Of a stretch of 12,355 nucleotides of DNA, positions 1-7,018 are shown in pieces (the first letter of the stretch is position 1; the number at the start of each line of letters is the position of its first letter). This DNA comes from DATKQI01 sp035532755 (GTDB taxonomy: Bacteria; Pseudomonadota; Alphaproteobacteria; Acetobacterales; Acetobacteraceae), in NCBI GenBank assembly GCA_035532755.1, contig DATKQI010000358.1:1-12355 (forward strand), written 5' to 3'. The notes beneath the pieces were generated by a model. That model was not told the origin of the DNA and made no database searches. It saw nothing but the letters and a program-made list of their open reading frames with translations. The translations under genes were made by a program, and so were the position numbers.

Positions 1-247
1 GCAGCTCCCGCGCGGTACGCACCACGACATCGATCCGCTTGCCCATCTTCTCGGCGAGGGCCTGTTCCAGCCCGGCCTGCACGCCGTCTTCGGAAAGGGA
101 ACTCTCGAAGACGACGTTGCCGCTCTGGATATAGGTGCGGACCTTGCCGAAGCCGAGGTCCGCGCACAGGGCGGCAAGCGCCTTCATCGGCAGCATTCCT
201 GTCCCGCCGACGTTGATGGCGCGCAGCAGTGCGATGAACACGCTCAT
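1..247 (-). CDS. DUF1697 family protein, N-terminal part (cut by left window edge)
   Basis: About 82 residues are visible, beginning MSVFIALLRAINVGGTGMLP. They contain the typical DUF1697 N-terminus: the ALLRAINVGG stretch at residues 6-15, a methionine-containing helix near residue 21, and RTYIQSGNVVFES at about residues 36-48. The family is usually around 170-180 residues, so roughly half is missing. Its biochemical role is unknown; it is a small cytoplasmic alpha/beta protein. I chose the ATG at 245-247 because the domain begins right there and no in-frame upstream ATG was found. No convincing Shine-Dalgarno sequence precedes it. It lies 129 bp downstream of the GntR regulator on the same strand, but nothing links it to the catabolic cluster and it is probably an unrelated neighbour. 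Confidence 0.9.
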   Translation of the reverse strand, partial: MSVFIALLRAINVGGTGMLPMKALAALCADLGFGKVRTYIQSGNVVFESSLSEDGVQAGLEQALAEKMGKRIDVVVRTAREL

Positions 248-376
248 CGGGTGGCGCCAGGCTTCATTCCCTGATCTCCCATGTTGCGGCCGCGGCTCGC
301 GGCGCCGATGGATGCGTGCCGGGGCGGCCGAGGCTTTCTTCCCGGGAAAGACGACAATGCCAGATCAGGCCGAAGC

Positions 377-1054
377 CTATCCATACCCCGGAAGCCGGGA
401 AACAACTTCCAGCACCGGGCGGAGGTGCTCGGCGAGGATCGCGCTCGCGCCCTCGGCATCGCGGGCGCGGAGCGCCTTCAGCAGCGCCTCGTGCTGGTCG
501 TGGATCACCGGCAGGCGGGCGGGGTCGGCGGCGAGCGCGCTGACCGCGACACGCTGCTGGCGGGCGCCCAGCGTGTCGTAGAGATCGAGGATCACCTCGT
601 TGCCGGCCAGCGCCACCAGCATGCGGTGGAAGCGCAGGTTCTCCGCGGCCTGGGCGTTGTGGTCGCGCGTTTGCGCGAGCGTGCGCATGCGGGCGAGCAG
701 CGCATCGAGGCTCGGCGGCACCGTGCGGCCTTCCTCGCAGATGCGGCGGATCACGTAGGTCTCGATCATCCGCCGCGCCTCGTACACCTGCACCAGCTCC
801 TGCACCGTCACCTGGCGCACCAGCGCGCCGCGGCGGGGCAGCAGGTCGATGAAGCGCTCCGCCTCCAGCCGATGGAACGCCTCCCGCACCGGGGTGCGGG
901 AAACGCCGACGGCGAGCGAGATCTGCTCCTCCTCCACGAACGATCCGCCCTTGATCGCGCCGCGCAGGATCTGTTCGCGCAGGTAGGCGTACACGCGGTC
1001 CCGCGCCGGGCGGCGGGCGTTGGTCGGTGCGGGCTTCATCGGCCGGTTCTTCAT
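377..1054 (-). CDS. GntR family transcriptional regulator, FadR subfamily (FCD ligand-binding domain)
   Basis: The 225-residue protein has the usual FadR-type length. Residues about 15-80 form the GntR winged helix-turn-helix, with SRTPVREAFHRLE at 52-64 and the wing LLPRRGALVR at 71-80. Residues about 85-220 form the FCD domain, an alpha-helical pocket that usually binds a metal and a small carboxylic acid effector. The expected ligands are His143 (in RFH), His188 (in HDQHE) and His210 (in AEHLRP), but the usual Asp four residues before the first His is Asn139. The frame is open further upstream (to 1270), but the ATG at 1054 puts the HTH at the normal distance from the N-terminus; an internal ATG at 1039 is the alternative. 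The gene is divergent from the MFS transporter gene across 161 bp, so it most likely controls that operon and itself. The effector is unknown. Confidence 0.93.
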   Translation of the reverse strand: MKNRPMKPAPTNARRPARDRVYAYLREQILRGAIKGGSFVEEEQISLAVGVSRTPVREAFHRLEAERFIDLLPRRGALVRQVTVQELVQVYEARRMIETYVIRRICEEGRTVPPSLDALLARMRTLAQTRDHNAQAAENLRFHRMLVALAGNEVILDLYDTLGARQQRVAVSALAADPARLPVIHDQHEALLKALRARDAEGASAILAEHLRPVLEVVSRLPGYG

Positions 1055-1113
1055 CGGGTTTCCATCCCTGTCGCGGTGCGCTGGCGCAAATTTCACGAAG
1101 CCGCCATTCACGC

Positions 1114-1142
1114 TGGACGCACTACCATACCTCACGTATACA
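1114..1142 (+). promoter_or_regulatory. Candidate sigma-70-type promoter for the catabolic operon
   Basis: TGGACG at 1114-1119 (four of six matches to TTGACA) and TATACA at 1137-1142 (four of six matches to TATAAT) are separated by exactly 17 bp. Transcription would start near 1149, giving a leader of about 67 nt before the MFS ATG at 1216. The -10 hexamer lies inside the GTATAC palindrome, so a bound GntR regulator would block RNA polymerase. The matches are modest and were found by eye. Confidence 0.4.
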
Positions 1143-1144
1143 TG
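1133..1144. promoter_or_regulatory. Candidate GntR/FCD operator, CACGTATACATG
   Basis: This 12-bp imperfect palindrome is centred on GTATAC; the two halves differ only by one transition pair (CACGTA/TACATG). CCAT at 1125-1128 and ATGG at 1142-1145 add a looser outer symmetry. FadR-subfamily regulators commonly bind short palindromes with a GT...AC core, and this site sits between the divergent regulator and its presumed target, overlapping the -10 candidate. Assignment to this regulator is inference from position and form. Confidence 0.45.
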
Positions 1145-1215
1145 GCGAATAACAACAAACGTGCGACACACGGGTCTTGCTGCGTTTCGGAGCTTCGGCA
1201 ACGGGGGACGACAGG

Positions 1216-2538
1216 ATGAGTGAAGGTGCAGGAACACGGCCCGCCGGCGCGGTGCGCTGGTGGATGGCAAGCCTGCTGATCGGGCCCATCACCTTCGTGA
1301 TGTCGCTGGATCGCACCGCGATCGTGATCGCCGCGCCGACGATCCAGAGCGAGTATCATTTCACGCTGGTGCAGATGTCCCTGCTGCTCACCAGCTTTTC
1401 CTGGACCTATGCGCTGCTGCAGGTGCCGGCCGGGTGGCTTGCCGAGCGGTTCGGGCCGCGGCGGATGCTCTACTGGGCGAACCTGATGTGGTCCGCCCTC
1501 ACCGCGCTCACGCCGGCGGGGTTCAGCTTCGCCTCCTTCGTCGTCATCCGCGGGCTGCTGGGCGCGGGCCAGTCGGCCGACTGGCCGAGTTCGGTGCTGG
1601 CGCTGAAGCGCTGGTTCCCGCAGGCGGAGCGGGCGAAGGCGAATTCCATCCTGCTCGGCGGGCTGTACCTGGGGCCGATCGCGGCCGCGCCCATCACCAC
1701 CTGGGTCATCCTCAGCTTCGGCTGGCGCTGGGCCTTCTATGCGTTCGGCGCGCTCGGCGTGGCCATCGGCATCGCCTGGTGGTTCGGCTTCCGGGACGAT
1801 CCGGCGACGCATCCGGCGGTGGGCGCGGCGGAGGCCCGGTTCATCGCCGCCGGCCAGCCGGCGGACCCGGCCCGCCCGCCGCGGGGGGCGTTCCGCGCCG
1901 GCCTGCGGTCCGTGCAGTTCTGGGCGGTGGGGCTGCAGTATTTCTTCCTGGTGATGATCCAGAGCTTCTACACCACCTGGCTGCCGTTCTATCTGGTGCG
2001 GGACCGGCATTTCTCCCTCGCCGCCATGGGCATCTACGCCTCCCTGCCCTGGGTCGCGCTGTTCGCGATGGTGTTCGTCACCGGCGCGCTGGCCGATCGC
2101 ATCCTGCGCCGCACCGGTTCGGTGTGGGCCGCGCGCGTGCCGGTGGCGGTGGCGGGCTTCGCGGTCAGCGCGGTGGCGCTCATCGCCGCATCGCGTGCGC
2201 CGCAGGTGTGGCTGATGATGCTGCTTCTGTGCATCTCGCTCGGCGCCGTGGGGCTCACGCAGGTCTCCATCTGGTCAGCCACGCAGGACCTGGGCCGCGC
2301 CTCCACCGGGATCGTCGCCGGATGGACCAATTTCTGGGGCAATGCGGCGGGCGTGGTGGGGCCGGTGCTGACGGCCTTCCTGGTGGGATGGACCGGCACC
2401 TGGGCGGGCGCGCTGTTCGGCATCGCGCTTTCCGGCATCGCCGGGGCGGTGCTGTGGCTGTTCGTCCATCCCGAACGGCCGATCGCGGCCCTTTCCGGTG
2501 CGGCGCCGGATGCGGCGGGCGCGACGCAGCCCGCTTGA
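1216..2538 (+). CDS. MFS transporter, anion:cation symporter (ACS/SLC17-like) family
   Basis: This 440-residue inner-membrane protein has about twelve hydrophobic segments, roughly 17-37, 53-75, 84-100, 103-125, 145-166, 170-191, then after a cytoplasmic loop (192-231) 232-258, 270-292, 304-325, 331-352, 363-390 and 396-416. Family marks are LDRTAIVIAAP at 31-41 (the Asp-Arg of helix 1), LAERFGPRR at 75-83 (the MFS loop 2-3 motif) and RWFPQAERAKA at 132-142. The family imports organic anions such as hexonates, glucarate or phthalate, usually with protons. The helix-4 motif that normally reads G-x-x-E-x-x-x-x-P reads GAGQSADWP here, so the coupling Glu is Gln119. The ATG at 1216 follows GGGGGACGACAGG and starts just before helix 1. 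It is the first gene of the plus-strand operon, 41 bp before the rraA-like start. Confidence 0.92.
   Translation: MSEGAGTRPAGAVRWWMASLLIGPITFVMSLDRTAIVIAAPTIQSEYHFTLVQMSLLLTSFSWTYALLQVPAGWLAERFGPRRMLYWANLMWSALTALTPAGFSFASFVVIRGLLGAGQSADWPSSVLALKRWFPQAERAKANSILLGGLYLGPIAAAPITTWVILSFGWRWAFYAFGALGVAIGIAWWFGFRDDPATHPAVGAAEARFIAAGQPADPARPPRGAFRAGLRSVQFWAVGLQYFFLVMIQSFYTTWLPFYLVRDRHFSLAAMGIYASLPWVALFAMVFVTGALADRILRRTGSVWAARVPVAVAGFAVSAVALIAASRAPQVWLMMLLLCISLGAVGLTQVSIWSATQDLGRASTGIVAGWTNFWGNAAGVVGPVLTAFLVGWTGTWAGALFGIALSGIAGAVLWLFVHPERPIAALSGAAPDAAGATQPA
1567..1586. repeat. Perfect 20-bp palindrome inside the MFS gene
   Basis: GGCCAGTCGGCCGACTGGCC reads the same on both strands with no spacer. It lies in the coding sequence for the helix-4 segment AGQSADWP, starting one codon before Gln119. 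It may be a chance product of GC-rich codons or a protein-binding site; no loop is available, so an RNA hairpin would lose some central pairs. Confidence 0.7.
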
Positions 2539-2566
2539 TGCCCGCCCCCTGAGCAATTCATTCCGC

Positions 2567-2571
2567 AGGAG
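2567..2571 (+). promoter_or_regulatory. Ribosome binding site of the rraA-like gene
   Basis: AGGAG lies 7 bases before the ATG at 2579. It decides the start: the frame is open further upstream to an ATG at 2498 inside the MFS gene, but only the 2579 start has a good Shine-Dalgarno sequence and matches the RraA domain length. Confidence 0.8.
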
Positions 2572-2578
2572 AAGCCAT

Positions 2579-3247
2579 ATGGCGACATACGATATCGGGC
2601 CGATGCCCGCGCAGATCAGCGCGGAGGTGGTGGCGCTGCTGGAACAGGCGGAAACGGCGACGATCGGCCATTGGCGGCACTGGGGGTTCTGCGACCGGCG
2701 CATCCAGCCGCTGCTGCGCGGCCGGCGGGTGGCGGGCACCGCCGTCACCGTGGCCATCCCGGGGCCGGATTCCACGCTGCTGCACCACGCGCTCGGCCTG
2801 CTGCGGCCGGGCGACATCCTGGTGGTGGACCGGCTGGGCGACGACCGGCACGCCTGCTGGGGCGGCGGGGTGACGGTGGCGGCAAAGGCGGCGGGGGCGA
2901 AAGCGGGCGTGGTGGATGGCCCCTGCACCGACCTGGAGGAGGTGGAGGCATCGGCCTTCCCGATGTGGTGCCGCGGCCTCTCGCCGATCACCACGCGGCT
3001 GTACGATCTCGGCGGCCGGCTCAACCGGCCCGTCTGCATCGGCGGGGCGGTGGTGATGCCCGGCGATGCGGTGCTGTGCGACGACAGCGGCGTGGTCGTG
3101 CTGCCGGTGAACGAGGCGGAGGCGGAGGCGCGGCAGGCGATCGCGAAACAGGCGAGCGGCCTCGCCTTCCAGGCCCGCGTGGCGAAGGGCGAAAAGCTCG
3201 GCGATCTCAGCGGCGCCACCGCCATGGTGCGCGCGAAGGGGGCATAG
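2579..3247 (+). CDS. RraA family protein (HMG/CHA aldolase or oxaloacetate decarboxylase-like)
   Basis: The 222-residue protein covers the whole RraA fold. RPGDILVVDRLGDD at 76-89 and GGAVVMPGDAVLCDDSGVVVLP at 155-176 (here only in outline) are typical of the family. Related enzymes are class II pyruvate aldolases that cleave 4-hydroxy-4-methyl-2-oxoglutarate or decarboxylate oxaloacetate; E. coli RraA instead inhibits RNase E. The aldolase motif G-x20-R-D appears as Gly96-x20-Thr117-Asp118 (GPCTDLEE). The metal-binding Asp is kept, but the Arg that contacts the substrate carboxylate is Thr, so the usual activity is doubtful. The gene sits between the MFS transporter and hyuA, ending 4 bp before the hyuA ATG, which suggests a step in the same pathway. 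The family call is firm; the reaction is not. Confidence 0.9.
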   Translation: MATYDIGPMPAQISAEVVALLEQAETATIGHWRHWGFCDRRIQPLLRGRRVAGTAVTVAIPGPDSTLLHHALGLLRPGDILVVDRLGDDRHACWGGGVTVAAKAAGAKAGVVDGPCTDLEEVEASAFPMWCRGLSPITTRLYDLGGRLNRPVCIGGAVVMPGDAVLCDDSGVVVLPVNEAEAEARQAIAKQASGLAFQARVAKGEKLGDLSGATAMVRAKGA

Positions 3248-3251
3248 CGGG

Positions 3252-5303
3252 ATGGCCTGGCGCATCGGCGTCGATTCCGGCGGCACCTTCACCGATGTGT
3301 GCCTGTTCGACGATGCGAGCGGGCGGGTGGATGTGTGGAAGGTGCCCTCCACGCCCGACGATCCCTCCCGCGGGATCGCGCAGGGGGTGGAGGAAGGCGT
3401 GGGCCGGGTGGGTGCGGCACCCGCCGATATCGGCTATTTCGGGCACGGCACCACGGTCGCCACGAACGCGCTGATCCAGCATCGCGGCGTGCCCACCGGG
3501 CTGATCACGACCGATGGCTTTCGTGACCTGCTGGAGATCGGCCGGCAGAAGCGGCCGGAGCTGTACGATCTCCAGGCCGACAAGCCGGATGTGCTGGTCA
3601 GCCGGGACCGAAGGCTGGACGTGCCGGAGCGGGTGCATCACGACGGCACGGTGGAAACCCCGCTGGACGAGGAGGCCGTGCGGCGGGCGGCGCGGCAGTT
3701 GCGGGCCTCCGGCGTGCAGGCGGTCGCGGTCTGCTTCCTCTACGGCTTCATCCGCCCGGAGCATGAGGCGGCGGCGCGGCGCATCCTGGCCGAGGAGCTG
3801 CCCGATGCGTTCATCTGCACCTCCCACGAGGTCGCGCCCGAGTTCCGCGAGTTCGAGCGGCTGTCCACCACGGTGGTGAACGCCTATCTCGGGCCGGTGA
3901 TGCACGGCTACATCGAACGGCTCGGCGCGCGGCTCACCGCACTCGGGGTCGCCGCCACGCCGCACCTCACGCAATCGAACGGCGGGGTGATCGGGTTCGA
4001 TGCGGCGGCGCGGATGCCGGTGCGCACCGTTCTCTCCGGCCCCAGCACCGGCGTGGTGGCCGCGCAGGCGGTGGGGCGGATGGCGGGATTGGCGGACCTC
4101 ATCACCTTCGACATGGGCGGCACCAGCACCGATGTCGCGCTGCTGGCCGGCGGGCAGTGCCGGCTCGCGAGCGAGGCGCTGGTGCAGGGCTATCCGATCA
4201 AGGCGCCGATGCTCGATATCCACACCGTCGGCGCCGGCGGCGGATCGATCGCCTATGTGGACAGCGGCGGGCTGCTGAAGGTGGGGCCGCGCAGCGCCGG
4301 GGCCGATCCGGGGCCGGTGTGCTACGCGCGCGGCAATGCCGAGCCGACGGTGACGGATGCGAACGTCGTGCTGCAAACGCTGAACCCCACGCATCTGCTC
4401 GGCGGGCGCATGGCGGTGCGGCAGGATCTGGCGAAGGCCGCGATCGGCCGGCTGGCCGAGCGGCTGGGGATGGATGTGCCGGCGACCGCGCAGGGGATTC
4501 TCTCCGTCGTCACCGCCAACATGGCCAAGGCGATCCGCGTGATCAGCGTGCAGTGCGGGCACGATCCGCGGGACTATACGCTGGCGGCCTTCGGCGGGGC
4601 CGGGCCGCTGCATGCCGCGCGGCTCGCCCGCGAGCTGGACATCGGCCGCATCCTGGTGCCGCGCAATCCCGGCATCCTGTGCGCGATGGGCCTGCTGCTG
4701 ACAGACCTGCGCGCGGATTTCGCCATCACCCGCCTCCATCCGCTCGGCGCGGCCGCGCTCGCGCCGATGGCGGCGGCGTTCGAGGAACTCGCCGCCCGCG
4801 CGGCGCGCTGGTTCGCCGAGGAGGATGTGGCGCCGGCCTCGCGCCGGCTGATCCGCACCATCGACATGCGCTACGCCGGGCAGAACTACGAACTTCCCGT
4901 GCCGGTGCCGGAAGGGAAGATCACGGGCGCGACGCTCGATGCCATCGCGCAGGGCTTCCACGCGGCGCACGAGCGGATGTACGGGTTCGTCGCCGAGAGC
5001 GAGCCGGTGCAGCTCGTCACCTTCCGCGTGGAGGCCACCGGCCTCGTGCCGAAAGCCGCGTTCCGGCCGCAGGACGAAGCAGGCGCGGATGCATCGGCGG
5101 CGCTGGCCGGGCGGCGGGAGGTGTGGCTGCCGGAAGCCGGCGGCGCGGTCTCCTGCCCGGTGTACGACCGGCTGCTGCTGTGCCCCGGCAACCGCATTTC
5201 CGGCCCCGCGATCGTGGAGCAGATGGACGCGACCACGGTGATCCTGCCGGGCATGGCCGGGCGCGTGGAGCCGTATCTGAACCTGATCCTGGAGGCGACA
5301 TGA
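3252..5303 (+). CDS. hyuA: Hydantoinase A/5-oxoprolinase family ATP-dependent subunit (HyuA-like)
   Basis: The 683-residue protein has the usual HyuA length. The hydantoinase A N-terminal domain (about 4-180) begins with the phosphate-binding loop GVDSGGTFTDV (6-16), followed by GHGTTVATNALIQHRG (64-79) and TDGFRDLLEIGRQ (87-99). The main domain (about 200-490) has DMGGTSTDVALL (287-298), the second ASKHA phosphate loop, GAGGGSIAYVD (327-337) and AFGGAGPLHA (446-455). The C-terminal third is the usual beta-rich domain. Relatives include N-methylhydantoinase, 5-oxoprolinase, acetone carboxylase beta and acetophenone carboxylase subunits, which phosphorylate an amide oxygen or enol using ATP. 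The ATG lies 4 bp after the rraA-like stop with only a weak ribosome site, so translation is probably coupled. The end overlaps hyuB as ATGA. The substrate cannot be assigned. Confidence 0.94.
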   Translation: MAWRIGVDSGGTFTDVCLFDDASGRVDVWKVPSTPDDPSRGIAQGVEEGVGRVGAAPADIGYFGHGTTVATNALIQHRGVPTGLITTDGFRDLLEIGRQKRPELYDLQADKPDVLVSRDRRLDVPERVHHDGTVETPLDEEAVRRAARQLRASGVQAVAVCFLYGFIRPEHEAAARRILAEELPDAFICTSHEVAPEFREFERLSTTVVNAYLGPVMHGYIERLGARLTALGVAATPHLTQSNGGVIGFDAAARMPVRTVLSGPSTGVVAAQAVGRMAGLADLITFDMGGTSTDVALLAGGQCRLASEALVQGYPIKAPMLDIHTVGAGGGSIAYVDSGGLLKVGPRSAGADPGPVCYARGNAEPTVTDANVVLQTLNPTHLLGGRMAVRQDLAKAAIGRLAERLGMDVPATAQGILSVVTANMAKAIRVISVQCGHDPRDYTLAAFGGAGPLHAARLARELDIGRILVPRNPGILCAMGLLLTDLRADFAITRLHPLGAAALAPMAAAFEELAARAARWFAEEDVAPASRRLIRTIDMRYAGQNYELPVPVPEGKITGATLDAIAQGFHAAHERMYGFVAESEPVQLVTFRVEATGLVPKAAFRPQDEAGADASAALAGRREVWLPEAGGAVSCPVYDRLLLCPGNRISGPAIVEQMDATTVILPGMAGRVEPYLNLILEAT

Positions 5304-6958
5304 GCGAGGCCGCCGTGCAACCCCCGGCCGCCCCGGCGATCGACCCGATCACGGTCGAGGTGATCGGCAGCGCCTTCGCCTCGATCGCGGAGGAGATGGG
5401 CGAGGCGCTGGTGCGCGCGAGCTATTCCACCAACATCAAGGAGCGGCGGGACTGCTCGACCGCGCTGTTCGACACGCGCGGCAACACGCTGTGCCAGGCC
5501 GAGCACATCCCGATGCATCTCGGCAGCTTCATCGGCATCCTGCCGCATATCCTCAAGCGCCACCCGATCGGCGGCATCCGCCCGGGCGACGTGTTCGTGG
5601 GCAACGATGCCTATGAGGGCGGCGGGACGCACCTGCCGGACATCGTGCTGGCCGAGCCGATCTTCTTCGGCGGGGCCATCGTCGGCTGGGCGATCAACAC
5701 CGCCCACCACGCCGATTTCGCCGATCGCGGCCATGCCCATATCTACCAGGAAGGCCTGCGCATCCCGCCGATCCGCCTCTACCGCGCGGGCGAGCTGCAA
5801 AACGATGTGCAGGAGCTGATCCTGCTCAACTGCCAGGTGCCGCGGGAGCGGCTTTCGGACCTGCGCGCGCAGATGGCGGCGAACCGGCTGGGCGTGCAGC
5901 GGATGGGCGCGCTGTGCGCGAAATACGGAACCGGAACGGTGCTGGCGGCCGGCGACGCGCTGCAGGACTACGCCGAGCGGAAGATGCGGGCCGGCATCGG
6001 CACGATCCCCGACGGCACCTACCGCTTCGAGGACCAGTTCGACAACCCCGAGCTGGACGCGCCGCTCGATCTCGCGGTCGAGATCACGGTGGCCGGCGAT
6101 GCGATGCATCTGCATTTCGACAGCCCGCCACAGGTGCGCGCGGGCATCAACCTCGTCCATACCGCGCTGCTGTCCACGGTCTATTACGCCGTGAAGACGG
6201 TGGCCGACCCGACCATCCTGCCCAATGCCGGCCTCGCCCGCCCGCTGCGCGTGACCGCGCCGGAAGGCACGGTGCTGAACTGCAGCCATCCCGCCGCGGT
6301 GAACGGCCGCGTGGCCACCTGCCAGCGCGTGGTCGATCTGATCCACGGCGCGCTGGCGCAGGCGGTGCCGGAACGGGTGATCGCCGCGTGCAACGGATCC
6401 TGCGCATCCGCCACCTTCATCGGCACGCAGCCGGCGGACGGCAGCCTGTGGGTGTATCTGGAAACCATCGGCGGCGGCTCCGGCGCGCGCGCGACGAAGG
6501 ATGGGCTGGACGGCGTGCATGTGCACATGACCAACACCTCCAACCTGCCGGCGGAGGCGCTGGAGCTGGAATATCCGCTCACGCTGCTGCGCTACGAGCT
6601 GGTGGACGGATCGGGCGGGGCGGGAACGTTCCGGGGCGGCATGGGCCTGCGCCGGGTCTATCGCGCGGAGGCCGACTGCCGGCTGCGGATCGATGGCGCG
6701 CGCCTGCGTTCCGCGCCCTGGGGCCTCGCCGGCGGCCTGCCGGGCGGGCGCGGCGCGTTCCGCTTCAGCGAGGACGTGGCACCGTTCGACCACGGTTCGG
6801 GGGCATTGCGGAAGGGGCAGATCGTGGAGATCGTCACCCCAGGCGCCGGCGGCTACGGCCCGCCCGCGGGGCGCGCGCGGGATGCCGTGGCGCGCGACCT
6901 GGCGGAAGGCCGGATCGACACCGCAACGGCGGATCACGTGTACGGGATTGCCGGCTGA
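5300..6958 (+). CDS. hyuB: Hydantoinase B/oxoprolinase family subunit (HyuB-like)
   Basis: The 552-residue cytoplasmic partner of HyuA has the expected length. Recognisable blocks, in order, are IDPITVEVIGSAF (14-26) after an Ala/Pro-rich tail, RRDCSTALFDTRG (49-61), NDAYEGGGTHLPD (102-114), AHHADF (135-140), QEGLRIPPIRLY (150-161), DLRAQMAANRLG (187-198), ETIGGGSGA (388-396), TNTSNLPAEALE (411-422) and VTPGAGGYGPP (512-522). In the family this subunit carries a metal site, with candidate ligands in the NDAY...HLPD and HH.D blocks, and works on the intermediate activated by HyuA. The segment after AHHAD lacks the usual GG...PGS loop and is shorter than I expect. The ATG overlaps the hyuA stop by 4 bp, with GGAGG at 5291-5295 as ribosome site, so the two subunits are made together. 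Confidence 0.94.
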   Translation: MSEAAVQPPAAPAIDPITVEVIGSAFASIAEEMGEALVRASYSTNIKERRDCSTALFDTRGNTLCQAEHIPMHLGSFIGILPHILKRHPIGGIRPGDVFVGNDAYEGGGTHLPDIVLAEPIFFGGAIVGWAINTAHHADFADRGHAHIYQEGLRIPPIRLYRAGELQNDVQELILLNCQVPRERLSDLRAQMAANRLGVQRMGALCAKYGTGTVLAAGDALQDYAERKMRAGIGTIPDGTYRFEDQFDNPELDAPLDLAVEITVAGDAMHLHFDSPPQVRAGINLVHTALLSTVYYAVKTVADPTILPNAGLARPLRVTAPEGTVLNCSHPAAVNGRVATCQRVVDLIHGALAQAVPERVIAACNGSCASATFIGTQPADGSLWVYLETIGGGSGARATKDGLDGVHVHMTNTSNLPAEALELEYPLTLLRYELVDGSGGAGTFRGGMGLRRVYRAEADCRLRIDGARLRSAPWGLAGGLPGGRGAFRFSEDVAPFDHGSGALRKGQIVEIVTPGAGGYGPPAGRARDAVARDLAEGRIDTATADHVYGIAG

Positions 6959-6983
6959 CGGCGGCAGGCCGTGGCTGCATAAT
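6955..6983 (+). promoter_or_regulatory. Candidate internal promoter for the ABC importer genes
   Basis: CTGACG at 6955-6960 (four of six to TTGACA, overlapping the hyuB stop) and CATAAT at 6978-6983 (five of six to TATAAT) are spaced by exactly 17 bp. Transcription would begin near 6990, about 34 nt before the solute-binding-protein ATG. An extra promoter would fit the need for more binding protein than enzyme. Found by eye; no experimental support. Confidence 0.4.
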
Positions 6984-7012
6984 CAGGAAAACGACGGGCC
7001 AAAAAAACGAAC

Positions 7013-7018
7013 AGGAGG
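7013..7018 (+). promoter_or_regulatory. Strong ribosome binding site of the solute-binding protein
   Basis: AGGAGG lies 5 bases before the ATG at 7024 and follows a run of seven A at about 7001-7007. An A-rich, weakly structured leader with a full Shine-Dalgarno sequence is unusual in this GC-rich window and predicts high translation. Confidence 0.8.

Larger units (their letters stand above)
1055..1215. other. Divergent regulator/operon control region
   Basis: This 161-bp gap separates the starts of the GntR regulator (left) and the MFS gene (right). It is visibly richer in A/T than the surrounding coding DNA, especially at about 1121-1160. It holds the palindrome at 1133-1144 and the promoter candidate at 1114-1142. 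No other convincing element was seen; a leftward promoter was looked for, but only a weak TATACG hexamer at 1140-1135 could be proposed. Confidence 0.75.

Noticed and set aside
289..303. GC-only hairpin (six-pair stem, GCT loop) between the regulator and the DUF1697 gene
   Set aside because: The stem is perfect but no run of T follows on the minus strand, so it does not look like an intrinsic terminator; such stems are common by chance at this GC content.
343..359. CTTTC...GAAAG inverted repeat around the palindrome TTCCCGGGAA, just after the regulator stop
   Set aside because: The stem is only five pairs and no T run follows in the direction of the regulator, so a terminator call is not supported.
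281..1219. Plus-strand open frame of 312 codons opposite the regulator
   Set aside because: It is antisense to a clear GntR/FCD gene, has low-complexity Arg/Ala/His-rich composition and no recognisable motif.
7000..7008. Run of A that would be a T tract on the minus strand
   Set aside because: No minus-strand gene ends here and no stable stem sits next to it; it is better read as an A-rich translation leader for the binding-protein gene.
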